Shown here one piece after another: positions 17,764 through 27,236 of a stretch of 55,977 nt of DNA. Positions within the stretch are counted from its first letter, which is position 1, and each line of letters starts with the position of its first letter. Origin of the DNA: an uncultured Flavobacteriaceae bacterium (GTDB taxonomy: Bacteria; Bacteroidota; Bacteroidia; Flavobacteriales; Flavobacteriaceae); the NCBI GenBank assembly GCA_905381055.1, contig CAJPUR010000027.1, positions 1-55,977 on the forward strand, read 5' to 3'. The notes below the pieces were generated by a model. It was not told the origin of the DNA, ran no database searches, and saw only the letters and a list, made by a program, of their open reading frames with translations. The position numbers and the translations under genes are program-made.

Positions 17764-20691
17764 TTAGTATCCAAAAATTTCATTCAATGATAGCTCTTTT
17801 ATTTCTCCATATTTTTTTAAATCATTAAAATCAATTTTGTTTCTGTCTCCAATTAATATTGTGATGTATTTTTTATTTTTTATATTATTTTCATGAAAAG
17901 CTTTTAGGTCATCAATAGTCATACTTTTAACTTTGTAATAAATATTTTTCCTTAAATCATAATTTATTCCTTTTTGTTCAGCTTGAAGGTAATTCCATAA
18001 AACAGATGATTTTGTTATTCTTTCACTATCTATCTTATTTAATATTGCTTTTTTTGCAATATCAAATGCTTCTGCTGATTCAGGTAATGTATTCATTAGA
18101 TTTATCATGGATTCCATTGCTTCTTTTTGTTTGTCTGATTGTGTACCTATGTATGCCAACATTGCATCGTGTTTATCCAATTTTGAAGCTTGAATATATG
18201 CTGAATAAACCGCATAAGCTAACCCTTGAGCTTCTCTGATTTCTTGAAAAACAATACTTCCCATTCCACCTCCAAAATAATTATTAAATAGTTGAATTGA
18301 TCCAGATTTTTTAATATCCAGAAGGTCTAGTCGATTTAGTATCATAAATTCAGTTTGAACCATATCAAAGTGTGACCAATAAACTTTATTTTGATTAGTT
18401 GGAATTAATTCATATTTCTTTTTATTATTAATAGATTTAAAATTATCATAAATTGGATGATTAGCTTTAATTACTTTTTTTAATTCTTCTGTATTTTTCT
18501 TCCCATAATAAAGAATTCTGTGTGGTAAGCTGTTTAGGTTCTTTATTATATTATTTAAATCATCAGTGGTTATTTGATTTAATTTTTCTTCACTTAATAC
18601 ATCTGAAAAAGGATTGTTTTTTCCATATCTAGCATAATTTAAAAGGGCTCCTTGTAGGATGGTTCTTTTATCCTTTTTTTGGTTTATCCTTTTTTTAAGG
18701 ATTCTACTAATTAATTGTTCAATATTTTCCTTACTTCCAATAGGGTTTTTTAATACTTGTTCAAATAATTGTATAGCTTTTCCCATTGATTTATCTAGTC
18801 CAGATAAGGTAACAAAAGTTTTGTCTAAAGAGGTTTCAATAGAAAAGGTACACCCAAGTTTATAAAATTCTTTCTGCAGTTGTTCAGCACTTAAGCTGTC
18901 TGTTCCAACTAAAGATAAATAATCACCAATGATAGGCATCAACGGTTCACTATCTTTCCCGAAGTCAAATAAATAAATTAATTCAAATAAATCATTTTCA
19001 GAGTTTATTTTTGATAGAATTTTTATATTTCCAATACTGTCACGGTTTATATCTGTATTATAATCTAAAAATAAAGGTTTTATTTTATCAACTGAAGTAT
19101 TTGCAATTTTTACGTGAAGTTCTGATTTTTTTTCTCTATTTAAATTAACCTTTGTTATTTTTGGTTTTTTAATTTTTATTATATTTTTATCTTTCCCAAC
19201 TTTTTTGTAAGAAACCACATAATTATTATTGTAATTTTTTTTTACGAAATCTATAACTTCGTTTTTTGAAATTCTTTCCATTTTATCGAATTTCTGAATA
19301 AATTCACTCCAATCAATTTCATTAATAAATGACTTCATCATTTGCATTGTTCTGAATCTATTAGATCCATATGAATCCATCATTTTTATTCTGTAGTCAT
19401 TTACAACAGCTTTAATTAGCCAATCTTCAAATTCTCCCTTTTTTAATAACTCAATTTGCTCCAATAATAAATTTTCAACATCTTCTAGTTTTTGATTTTT
19501 TTTTGGCTTACCAAATAAATTATGAATACTATAATCTTTGTATTCTATTATGGTAGAGCCAGCACTTAATACATTTTGTTTTTGCATTAAATTTAAATCA
19601 ATAAGTCCTGCTTTTCCATTATTAAGAAGCATATCAACAAGACTAATCATTAGATTATCATTAGAGCCTATTCCATCAAAACGGAAACCCATTTCAAGAT
19701 TTTCTTCAGTGGGACCATAAACTTCTGATCTAATAATTTTTTTAATAGGTTTTTCAACAACTTTTTCCCAAATAGGTAATTCATCATTGGGTAAAAGACT
19801 ACCAAAATTCTTGTCAATCAATTTAATTGTTTCATTATAATCTATTTCTCCGCTTATAGAAATAGACATATTATTTGGTCTGTAATAAGTTTCAAAATAT
19901 TTTTTAATTTCAGTAATGGAAGGATTTTTTAAATGTTCGATAGTTCCCAAAACAGATTGTGTGCCATAGGGATGGGTTGGAAATAAATTTTTCAATAAAT
20001 CTTCATATATCTTTCTGTTATCATTATCAAGGGCCCTATTCTTTTCCTCATAAACAGCTTCTAATTCAGTATGAAAAAGTCTATTTACAATTTGTTTGAA
20101 TCTTATACCTTCCAATTTTAAAAATCTTGGAAGTTCATTTGATGGAATTTCAACAGTATAAACAGTATAGTCATTATGGGTCCCTGCATTTAAACCTTTT
20201 TCTCCCAATTGTGACATAATTTTGTCATATTCACCGGCTATTGCAAATTTTGAAGCTAAATTAGATACTGAATCAATTTTTTTATAAAAAATATTTCTTT
20301 TATTTTCATCAACTATTTTTGAGTAGTCATTAAAATATTTTTCTATTGAATCAAGTAAAGGTTTTTCCTTTTTATAATTTTGGGTTCCAAAAAATTCATT
20401 TCCTTTAAACATCATGTGTTCTAAGTAATGAGCTAGTCCAGTATTATCTGATGGATCATTTTTACCTCCTGCTTTTATAGAAGTTAGAACATGAACTCTA
20501 GGAGCATTAATATAATTACTCAGGTATACTTTCAATCCATTTTTTAGGGTATAAATTCTAGTATTTGTGGGATCACCAATTACATATTTATATTCGTATC
20601 CGTTTTCTTTTTCTTTAATTGTTTCAAATTTTTTTGGAGAACAACTAAATATTATAATTGATAGGGTTAAAAAATAGATTCTTTTAATCAT
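17764..20691 (-). CDS. M16 family zinc peptidase, two-half lipoprotein
   Basis: A 975-residue protein with a lipobox (IIIFSC, lipidated Cys17), so it is probably anchored in the envelope. The inverted zinc motif HYLEH (88-92) is followed by the usual downstream glutamate cluster (about 209-216, ELEAVYEE), making the N-terminal half catalytic. The second half is the degenerate M16 repeat with a late GGGMGSIVFQEIREAQGLAYAV-like core. Such insulinase-like peptidases are common in Bacteroidota. Substrate unknown; proximity to nqr is probably incidental. Confidence 0.93.
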   Translation of the reverse strand: MIKRIYFLTLSIIIFSCSPKKFETIKEKENGYEYKYVIGDPTNTRIYTLKNGLKVYLSNYINAPRVHVLTSIKAGGKNDPSDNTGLAHYLEHMMFKGNEFFGTQNYKKEKPLLDSIEKYFNDYSKIVDENKRNIFYKKIDSVSNLASKFAIAGEYDKIMSQLGEKGLNAGTHNDYTVYTVEIPSNELPRFLKLEGIRFKQIVNRLFHTELEAVYEEKNRALDNDNRKIYEDLLKNLFPTHPYGTQSVLGTIEHLKNPSITEIKKYFETYYRPNNMSISISGEIDYNETIKLIDKNFGSLLPNDELPIWEKVVEKPIKKIIRSEVYGPTEENLEMGFRFDGIGSNDNLMISLVDMLLNNGKAGLIDLNLMQKQNVLSAGSTIIEYKDYSIHNLFGKPKKNQKLEDVENLLLEQIELLKKGEFEDWLIKAVVNDYRIKMMDSYGSNRFRTMQMMKSFINEIDWSEFIQKFDKMERISKNEVIDFVKKNYNNNYVVSYKKVGKDKNIIKIKKPKITKVNLNREKKSELHVKIANTSVDKIKPLFLDYNTDINRDSIGNIKILSKINSENDLFELIYLFDFGKDSEPLMPIIGDYLSLVGTDSLSAEQLQKEFYKLGCTFSIETSLDKTFVTLSGLDKSMGKAIQLFEQVLKNPIGSKENIEQLISRILKKRINQKKDKRTILQGALLNYARYGKNNPFSDVLSEEKLNQITTDDLNNIIKNLNSLPHRILYYGKKNTEELKKVIKANHPIYDNFKSINNKKKYELIPTNQNKVYWSHFDMVQTEFMILNRLDLLDIKKSGSIQLFNNYFGGGMGSIVFQEIREAQGLAYAVYSAYIQASKLDKHDAMLAYIGTQSDKQKEAMESMINLMNTLPESAEAFDIAKKAILNKIDSERITKSSVLWNYLQAEQKGINYDLRKNIYYKVKSMTIDDLKAFHENNIKNKKYITILIGDRNKIDFNDLKKYGEIKELSLNEIFGY

Positions 20692-20759
20692 AGCATCAAA
20701 TTTTTCATTATTTAAAAATCAAAAATAATAAAAATATACTCCTTAAATTATTAAAAGAT

Positions 20760-20767
20760 TATTTTTG
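20760..20767 (+). promoter_or_regulatory. Predicted -7 element for the small gene ahead of apbE
   Basis: TATTTTTG matches TAnnTTTG and ends 6 bases before the ATG at 20774, so the transcript would be leaderless or nearly so. The last three bases (TTG) are in frame with the gene and could be mistaken for its start codon. Confidence 0.55.
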
Positions 20768-20773
20768 TATATA

Positions 20774-21142
20774 ATGAAAAGTTTATCAAATCAAGATATG
20801 CATAATCTTGCAATGAATATTGTTGGGGAATCACTTAAAAATGACGGATTTGAATTTATTCAAGTAAATTCAAAATTAAAAAAGGATCCTCAATTTGTGT
20901 GTACGAAAAATAAGAAATTATTTTTCATAATTGTAAGAGCTATTAAATATCCTAAAGATCCCGAGAAGTATGATTTTAAATTAATGAGTAAAATTCTCAA
21001 TCATGGAAATAAATTTAAAGCACGAACTTTTTATGCTGGAGTTGGTCTAGCAAATAAAAATGATTTTGAAAAAAAATTGAATAATGATTCACCATTTATT
21101 GTTAACTACAGAGGTTTAAAAGAAATTTCAGGTAATGAATAA
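20774..21142 (+). CDS. Conserved hypothetical protein upstream of apbE
   Basis: A 122-residue soluble protein without signal peptide or membrane segment. Its centre reads LKKDPQFVC...LFFIIVRAIKYP, and later AGVGLANKND and IVNYRGLKEI. I recall similar small proteins near nqr and apbE in other flavobacteria, but no function is known to me. The ATG at 20774 is preferred over an upstream TTG that belongs to the promoter. It overlaps apbE by 8 bases, so the two are translationally linked and possibly functionally related. Confidence 0.75.
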   Translation: MKSLSNQDMHNLAMNIVGESLKNDGFEFIQVNSKLKKDPQFVCTKNKKLFFIIVRAIKYPKDPEKYDFKLMSKILNHGNKFKARTFYAGVGLANKNDFEKKLNNDSPFIVNYRGLKEISGNE

Positions 21143-22130
21143 AATATTTTTAACTTTTATTATCATAGTTTTATTTTCATGCGAAAATTCAAATAAATTA
21201 TTGACTCATACTGGGTTTGAGTTCGGAACATATTATAAAATCAAAAGAGAAAATATCGATATTGAATATAATAAAGTTCAATCAGGAATAGATTCCTTAT
21301 TTGCTGTTATTAATGCTTCGATGTCAACATATATTCCAAATTCTATAATTAGTAAAATTAATACTGGTCATGAAGATGTGATTTTAGATGATCATTTTTT
21401 AAATGTTTTTAATAAATCTTCTGAAGTTTATTTAATTACTGAAGGGTATTTTGATCCTACTGTTGGGTCATTAGTAAATGCATATGGATTTGGTCCGTAC
21501 GGAGAAATTAATCAAATTTCTCCTTTTCAAATAGATAGCATAAAAGAAAATATAGGGTGGGAAAAGTTAAATCTTAATGATGAAAGAAGAATTTCGAAGC
21601 TGAATCCAAATATTTTTATTGATTTTAACTCTATTGCTAAGGGATATATGATTGATTTAATTGATAAATATCTTAGTCAATTAGGAAGTGAAAATCATTT
21701 AATTGACATAGGAGGTGAAGTAAAAGCTACTGGAATAAATCCTGAGTCAAAAAAAAAATGGAAAATAGCTATAGATTATCCTGAAATAAATTTTAAAAGA
21801 AAAATCATTAATGTCGTTAATATTGAAAATAAGGCAATTGCTACTTCAGGAAATTACAGGAAGTATAAAATTGATTCTTTAACAGGTCAAATGTATGTTC
21901 ATTTAATTAATCCAATTAAAGGATTGCCTTCTAGATCCAAAATTTTAAGTGTTTCTGTTATATCAAGAGATTGTATGACAGCCGACGCTTTTGCTACTGC
22001 ATTAATGGTTATGCCTATTGAATTAGGAAAAAAAATTGTTAATGATAATGATTTTATTGAAGCTTACTGGGTCATTTCAAATGGAGATGAAATAAACGAG
22101 GTTTTTTCAAAAAAATGGAATTCAAATTAA
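21135..22130 (+). CDS. apbE: FAD:protein FMN transferase, lipoprotein
   Basis: A 331-residue ApbE with a lipobox ending at Cys16 (VLFSC). Family motifs are FNSIAKGYMID near the middle, HLINPIKG and the C-terminal ADAFATALMVM. It transfers FMN from FAD onto a threonine in S-G-x-T motifs on the outer side of the inner membrane. Obvious local targets are NqrB (Thr214) and NqrC (Thr211). It follows the small conserved gene with an 8-base overlap and overlaps the convergent methyltransferase gene by 4 bases. Confidence 0.94.
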   Translation: MNKIFLTFIIIVLFSCENSNKLLTHTGFEFGTYYKIKRENIDIEYNKVQSGIDSLFAVINASMSTYIPNSIISKINTGHEDVILDDHFLNVFNKSSEVYLITEGYFDPTVGSLVNAYGFGPYGEINQISPFQIDSIKENIGWEKLNLNDERRISKLNPNIFIDFNSIAKGYMIDLIDKYLSQLGSENHLIDIGGEVKATGINPESKKKWKIAIDYPEINFKRKIINVVNIENKAIATSGNYRKYKIDSLTGQMYVHLINPIKGLPSRSKILSVSVISRDCMTADAFATALMVMPIELGKKIVNDNDFIEAYWVISNGDEINEVFSKKWNSN

Positions 22131-22894
22131 ACTTTATACACAATTGGAATTAACTCATTTTTTGGAAGACAGTAAATGGTATGCATTTTTTTATCAATAT
22201 TTAATAAATAATTTACTTTACTAACTTTGAACCCTATAGAGGATAACATTTTAAAATAATCTTTTCCATAAATTCGAACATGATCATATTGTCCAAAATA
22301 TTTAGTTCTATCTTTAGGTTCAGTAATTTTTTTATTCTCAAAAGTCTTTTCTCTATTAAGATCAATAGGCACTTGTAAAATTCCTATTCCATTATTTTTT
22401 AAAACCCTGTATATTTCTTTAATCGCTTCATGATCGTTTTCTATATGCTCTAGTACATGATTACAAATAATTAGATCAAATGTGTTTTCATTAAAAGGTA
22501 AGTCACATAAATCAGCTTTTATATCAGCTAAAGGAGAGTCTAGATCAAGAGTGATATAATTCCAAAACTTATTATTTTTAAATTTCCTGTAGAAAACTTG
22601 CTCTGGAGCAACGTGTAAAACCTTTAATTTTTTTGTCAATAAGTTTGTTTCATTTATTAAATAAAGCCAAAGATATCTGTGCCTTTCTAGAGAAAGTGTG
22701 CCTGGGCATAATGCATTTTTTCTTATTTTTTTATAACCATAAGAAAGAAATTTTCTATAACTACTTCCATCAATTGGGTCAATAAACTTATCCCCTTTGT
22801 AAATTAATTTTAGAATTGGTCTCAGGAAAAAACTTATTTTAATTAAAAATTTTCTTGGAAAAAAATTTAAAATTATTAAATAAATATTTTTCAT
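22127..22894 (-). CDS. Class I SAM-dependent methyltransferase
   Basis: A 255-residue protein with a methyltransferase core: VLHVAPEQVF (92-101, in place of a GxGxG loop), the acidic LDLD (116-119), and DLPFNENTFDLIICNHVLEHI (131-151). It starts with a basic/hydrophobic region and a SLERHR segment (68-73). In many relatives SLERHR is preceded by paired cysteines; here only CPGT remains, so a metal-binding site there is doubtful. Last gene of the gpmI-thioredoxin-map group. Substrate unknown. Confidence 0.82.
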   Translation of the reverse strand: MKNIYLIILNFFPRKFLIKISFFLRPILKLIYKGDKFIDPIDGSSYRKFLSYGYKKIRKNALCPGTLSLERHRYLWLYLINETNLLTKKLKVLHVAPEQVFYRKFKNNKFWNYITLDLDSPLADIKADLCDLPFNENTFDLIICNHVLEHIENDHEAIKEIYRVLKNNGIGILQVPIDLNREKTFENKKITEPKDRTKYFGQYDHVRIYGKDYFKMLSSIGFKVSKVNYLLNIDKKMHTIYCLPKNELIPIVYKV

Positions 22895-22895
22895 A

Positions 22896-23708
22896 TTATT
22901 TTTTTATAAAAGGTTTTTCCTCGTCAGAAATTATACCTAATGATTTGTATATATATTTAAAAGTTGATAATAGCTCTGGTTCATTATTTCTTAAAACGAT
23001 ATTATGCTCAAAATGAGCACTTGGTAGATTATCACCAGTAATAATTGTCCATCCATCATTAAGTTGTTTTATTTTGTGAGTTCCTTGATTTATCATTGGT
23101 TCAATTGCTAAAACCATTCCATTTAAAAACTTTTTACCCTTTCCTTTACTGCCATAATTAGGGATTTCTGGTCCTTCATGCATTTTTTTCCCTAGTCCAT
23201 GTCCTACCAATTCTCTTACAACTCCATAACCATTTTCTTCATTGTGATTTTGAATTGCATAACCTAGATCTCCAACTCTTTTATTTGTTCTAAATTCGTT
23301 AATTCCAATATAAAGAGACTCTTTACAAATTTTAAGAAGTTTTTTAGTATCAGGGTTAATATCTCCAATAGAGAAAGTGTAGGCATGATCGCCATAATAA
23401 CCATTTTTTAAAACCCCACAGTCAATTGAAATTATATCACCTTCTTCAAAACATTTTTTATTTGGAATTCCATGTACTACTTGATTATTTGGGCTTATAC
23501 ACAGGGTATTAGGGAAATTATATAAACCTAAAAATCCAGGTAGTGCTCCATGATCTCTTATAAAACTTTCAGCCATTTTGTCAAGTTCAATTCCAGTAAC
23601 ACCAGGACCTATTTCTGATGCAAGCATTCCTAAAGTTTTTGAAACAATGATTACACTTTCTCTAATTAACTCAATTTCTTCATTATTTTTCAAAATCACT
23701 TTACTCAT
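22896..23708 (-). CDS. map: Methionine aminopeptidase, type I
   Basis: A 270-residue metallopeptidase that removes the initiator methionine from nascent proteins. All five metal ligands are visible: Asp96, Asp107, His170, Glu203 and Glu234, together with His79 and His177 of the active site. No N-terminal zinc-finger extension is present. The start overlaps the stop of the upstream thioredoxin-like gene by 4 bases, and the methyltransferase gene follows after 1 base. Confidence 0.96.
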   Translation of the reverse strand: MSKVILKNNEEIELIRESVIIVSKTLGMLASEIGPGVTGIELDKMAESFIRDHGALPGFLGLYNFPNTLCISPNNQVVHGIPNKKCFEEGDIISIDCGVLKNGYYGDHAYTFSIGDINPDTKKLLKICKESLYIGINEFRTNKRVGDLGYAIQNHNEENGYGVVRELVGHGLGKKMHEGPEIPNYGSKGKGKKFLNGMVLAIEPMINQGTHKIKQLNDGWTIITGDNLPSAHFEHNIVLRNNEPELLSTFKYIYKSLGIISDEEKPFIKK

Positions 23709-24235
23709 TGAAAATATGCATGTTTATAATTATTATTTGATAAAATATTAATAATATCTTTTTGAAGAGATTCTACTGGTAATTCAACAATTCTATTAAT
23801 CTCTTTGTTTTTTTTGAAAAAAATAATTGTTGGCACCCTAGTTATTTCAAAACCCTTTTCATATTTTTTTTGAGTATTTTTATTTTCATCTAGGCAAATA
23901 ATTTCGATAGATGAGATGTTATAATTTAAAGAATTTAAGATTTTGAATAGATAGGGGATTTCTCTAATACTGTCTTCACACCATGTTCCAATAAATATTT
24001 TAATTTTAACGTTTGATAAAAGACTTTTTAATTTTGAATTAATTTTTAAATTAAAATTAATTATTTCATTATGATTCCATTTTTTTGAAAAACTTACTAG
24101 TTCCTTATAACTGACTTTGCCAACTATCATTTTTTCTCCTTTTGATGAAATTTGAGTACTGAAACTTTCGTTTTCACTTTTAGTGTTACAATTCACAAAA
24201 ATAATTGTAAAAAATAATAATAGAATATTTTTCAT
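23705..24235 (-). CDS. Thioredoxin-fold lipoprotein with a CxxS-type motif
   Basis: A 176-residue exported protein with a lipobox ending at Cys16 (IFVNC) and a thioredoxin domain. The active-site position reads WCEDS (85-89), retaining only the first cysteine, and a cis-proline TRVPT follows later. A monothiol WCxxS site suggests reductase/isomerase-type chemistry or a non-redox role instead of classical disulfide oxidation. Function unknown. It overlaps both gpmI and map by 4 bases. Confidence 0.8.
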   Translation of the reverse strand: MKNILLLFFTIIFVNCNTKSENESFSTQISSKGEKMIVGKVSYKELVSFSKKWNHNEIINFNLKINSKLKSLLSNVKIKIFIGTWCEDSIREIPYLFKILNSLNYNISSIEIICLDENKNTQKKYEKGFEITRVPTIIFFKKNKEINRIVELPVESLQKDIINILSNNNYKHAYFQ

Positions 24236-25755
24236 TTTAAAATTAGAGAGTCTTTGTCCATTGATAGAGGTTTATTAATTCCCATTAATTCAAGAACAGT
24301 TGGAGCAATATTTGCTAATACTCCGTTTCCAATTTTTCTTTTTTTAGTGTCTACTAATATTATTGGAACCGGGTTAGTTGTGTGAGCAGTATTTGGAGTT
24401 CCGTCATCATTTTGCATTTTCTCACAATTACCGTGGTCAGAGATAATAATACTTTTATAATCTTTTTTTAATGCCTCTTCAATTATGTCCTTTACACACT
24501 CATCAACAGTTTCACATGCTTTAACAGCGGCATTTAATTTGCCACTATGACCAACCATATCTGGATTCGCAAAATTTAAGCAGATAAAGTCAGCTGTTTC
24601 TTTTTGAATTTCAGGTATTATAGCATCTCTAATTTCATAAGCACTCATTTCAGGTTGTAGGTCATATGTTGAAATTTTGGGCGAAGGACAGAGAATCCTT
24701 TCCTCACCTCTAAAGGGTTTTTCTCTACCTCCATTAAAAAAAAATGTTACATGGGGATACTTTTCTGTTTCAGCTATTCTGATTTGAATTTTACCTTCTC
24801 GAGATAAAATTTCACCTAGAGTTTCTTTTATATTTTCTTTATCAAAAATTACATTTACATTAGAGAAAGAATTATCATAATTTGTCATTGTAAGTAGATG
24901 GAGTTTTAGTGGATTTAAATTAAATTCTTTAATACTTTTTTGAGAAATAACTCTTGTTAACTGTCTACATCTATCAGTTCTGAAATTGAAAAAAATAACT
25001 ACATCGTTTTCCTTGATGTTTGCAATGGGTTGATTATTTTCGTTTTCAACTACTATAGGTTTTAGAAATTCATCACTTATTCCTAAATCATAAGATTTCT
25101 TAATACTTTCAGCAATATTTTTACTTCTTTCTCCAATTGAATTAACAATTAAATCATAAGCAATTTTTGTTCTGTCCCATCTATTATCCCTATCCATTGC
25201 GTAATATCTTCCAACAAGCGTAGCAATTTTTGCAGATGTTTTTTTTGTTTTTTTCTCTAAATCTTGAATAAAATTAATTCCTGAATGAGGATCGACATCT
25301 CTTCCATCAGTAATGGCATGTATAAAAATATTTGGAATATTTTCTTTATCAAATATTTTTATCAGTTCAGTAACATGATTTATGTGAGAATGAACTCCTC
25401 CATCGGATATTAAACCAACTAGATGAATGTTTTTATTAAATTTTTTTGCATAATCAATTGAATCAATAATTTTTGTTTGATTTTTTAAAGTATTATTTTT
25501 AATAGATAAATTAATTTTTGCAAGTTCCTGATAAATTATTCTTCCTGCTCCAAGGTTAATATGTCCAACCTCACTATTACCCATTTGACCCTCAGGAAGT
25601 CCAACATTTAATCCATGAGTCAACAAAAAATTATTACTATAATTTTTATAAAGTTCGTCTATGAAAGGAGTATGAGCTTTATCTATAGCAGATGACTTGG
25701 TATTTTTTGGAATACCCCATCCATCCAAAATCATAAGTAAAACTTTATCATTCAT
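24232..25755 (-). CDS. gpmI: 2,3-bisphosphoglycerate-independent phosphoglycerate mutase
   Basis: A 507-residue alkaline-phosphatase-superfamily enzyme interconverting 3- and 2-phosphoglycerate in glycolysis. DGWG at the N-terminus provides metal ligand Asp11, and GQMGNSEVGH places the phosphorylated nucleophile at Ser61. The C-terminal ISDHGN motif supplies the remaining metal ligands. It heads the minus-strand group with the thioredoxin-like, map and methyltransferase genes. Confidence 0.97.
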   Translation of the reverse strand: MNDKVLLMILDGWGIPKNTKSSAIDKAHTPFIDELYKNYSNNFLLTHGLNVGLPEGQMGNSEVGHINLGAGRIIYQELAKINLSIKNNTLKNQTKIIDSIDYAKKFNKNIHLVGLISDGGVHSHINHVTELIKIFDKENIPNIFIHAITDGRDVDPHSGINFIQDLEKKTKKTSAKIATLVGRYYAMDRDNRWDRTKIAYDLIVNSIGERSKNIAESIKKSYDLGISDEFLKPIVVENENNQPIANIKENDVVIFFNFRTDRCRQLTRVISQKSIKEFNLNPLKLHLLTMTNYDNSFSNVNVIFDKENIKETLGEILSREGKIQIRIAETEKYPHVTFFFNGGREKPFRGEERILCPSPKISTYDLQPEMSAYEIRDAIIPEIQKETADFICLNFANPDMVGHSGKLNAAVKACETVDECVKDIIEEALKKDYKSIIISDHGNCEKMQNDDGTPNTAHTTNPVPIILVDTKKRKIGNGVLANIAPTVLELMGINKPLSMDKDSLILK

Positions 25756-25761
25756 TTTTTA

Positions 25762-25769
25762 CAAATATA
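25762..25769 (-). promoter_or_regulatory. Predicted -7 element of gpmI
   Basis: TATATTTG on the minus strand ends 6 bases before the gpmI ATG. With a transcription start a few bases downstream, the mRNA would be essentially leaderless. No TTTG is seen at the -33 position. Confidence 0.55.
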
Positions 25770-25839
25770 GTAATAACCTAAGTGAGATTTGCCTTTTGAT
25801 AAATGAATCATATCTTTATTGAATTATTAAATTAATTGT

Positions 25840-26772
25840 TTGAGAAAAGGTGTAGTTTATCGTTCAACTGGAAGTTGGTATGTAGTTAAGGATTCTAATG
25901 GAGAATTTTTTTCATGTAGGATAAAAGGTAAATTTCGTTCAAAAGGTATAAAGAGTACAAATCCAATAGCTGTTGGTGACAGGGTTGATTTTAAATTAAT
26001 TGAGAAAAATGATAAAGCAAGTGGGTTGATAAATGAAATTCATGAAAGAAATAATTATATAATTAGAAAATCAGTTAATCTTTCAAAACAAACTCATATT
26101 ATTGCAGCAAATATTGATCAAGTTTTTTTATTAATAACATTAATTAACCCTAAAACATTACTTTCATTTGTTGATAGATTTTTAGTGTCAGCTATGGCAT
26201 ATCATATAAAGGTCATAATAATCTTTAGTAAGATTGATATTTATTTTAAAGATGATATTATTAACTTAAAAAAAGTCTTTAATATATATAAAACAGCCGG
26301 TTATGAATGCTATAAAATATCATCATTTAATTCTCAGGATGTAATTTATATAAAAAACTTAATGAAAAATAAAGTTAACATGGTTGCTGGCAATAGTGGA
26401 GTAGGCAAGTCAACACTTTTAAATGCCATTGATTCAAATCTTAAAATTAAAACTTCTCCTATTTCACCTCATTATAATAAAGGGCAACATACAACAACTT
26501 TTGCTCAGATGTATGATATAGACAATAATATTAAAGTTATAGATACTCCTGGTATTAAAGGGTTTGGAATTGTGGATTTGGAGACACATGAAATAAGAAA
26601 ATATTTTTTAGAATTTGAAAGATTCAGTGGTAAATGTAAATTTTATGATTGTCTTCATAATGAAGAGCCAGGATGTAGAATTAAAGATGAGGTAGAAAAT
26701 AAAAAAATTTCACTTTCCAGATACAATAATTACATCTCTTTGATAGTTGAAAATTCTAAAATCAGAAATTAA
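25840..26772 (+). CDS. rsgA: Small-subunit-dependent ribosome biogenesis GTPase
   Basis: A 310-residue circularly permuted GTPase that acts in late 30S maturation. An N-terminal OB domain (VVYRSTGSWYVV) is followed by SKID (130-133, G4), the P-loop GNSGVGKST (184-192, G1), DTPG (235-238, G3) and a C-terminal zinc site (Cys266, Cys271, His273, Cys279). The start is TTG at 25840, because the N-terminal OB strand begins immediately and no ATG is available. It is followed by dtd after 10 bases. Confidence 0.95.
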   Translation: MRKGVVYRSTGSWYVVKDSNGEFFSCRIKGKFRSKGIKSTNPIAVGDRVDFKLIEKNDKASGLINEIHERNNYIIRKSVNLSKQTHIIAANIDQVFLLITLINPKTLLSFVDRFLVSAMAYHIKVIIIFSKIDIYFKDDIINLKKVFNIYKTAGYECYKISSFNSQDVIYIKNLMKNKVNMVAGNSGVGKSTLLNAIDSNLKIKTSPISPHYNKGQHTTTFAQMYDIDNNIKVIDTPGIKGFGIVDLETHEIRKYFLEFERFSGKCKFYDCLHNEEPGCRIKDEVENKKISLSRYNNYISLIVENSKIRN

Positions 26773-26782
26773 ATAAATATAA

Positions 26783-27235
26783 ATGAGAGTTTTGGTACAA
26801 AGAGTTAAAAAAGCTGATGTTCTAGTTAAAAAGAAAATAGTTGGATCAATTAATAATGGTATTTTAATTTATGTAGGTATTGATATTAATGATGAAAATG
26901 ATGATTTAGATTGGATTACAAAAAAAGTTTTGAATTTGAGAATCTTTAATGATGAATTTGACTTAATGAACTATTCTGTTAGGGATGTTAATGGAGAAAT
27001 TTTATTAATAAGTCAATTTACCTTAATGGCTTCAACTAAAAAGGGAAATAGACCATCTTATGTAAAGTCTGCAAATCACAAAATCGCAGTCCCTTTATAT
27101 GAAAGTTTAATAAAAAAAATAGAAGAAAATATAGATTTTAAAATACAAAGAGGAATTTTTGGAGCTGACATGACAGTTACTTCAATTAATGACGGGCCTG
27201 TAAACATATATTTAGATTCAAAAAAAAAAGAATAA
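26783..27235 (+). CDS. dtd: D-aminoacyl-tRNA deacylase
   Basis: A 150-residue DTD-type enzyme that hydrolyses D-aminoacyl-tRNAs. Both diagnostic motifs are present: SQFTLM (about 77-82) and NDGPVN (about 136-141, the NxGP motif carrying the cross-subunit Gly-cisPro). It is normal in length and co-directional with rsgA. It converges on murB with a single base between stop codons. Confidence 0.95.
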   Translation: MRVLVQRVKKADVLVKKKIVGSINNGILIYVGIDINDENDDLDWITKKVLNLRIFNDEFDLMNYSVRDVNGEILLISQFTLMASTKKGNRPSYVKSANHKIAVPLYESLIKKIEENIDFKIQRGIFGADMTVTSINDGPVNIYLDSKKKE

Positions 27236-27236
27236 T

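Noticed and set aside
17754-17773. Hairpin TGGATA/TATCCA spanning the nqrF and M16 stop codons
   Set aside because: Only 6 bp with an 8-base loop and no T-run on either strand, so a bidirectional terminator is not supported.
22896-25755. gpmI-thioredoxin-map-methyltransferase as a dedicated functional system
   Set aside because: The 4-base overlaps show an operon, but the enzymes belong to unrelated pathways; more likely simple genome packing.
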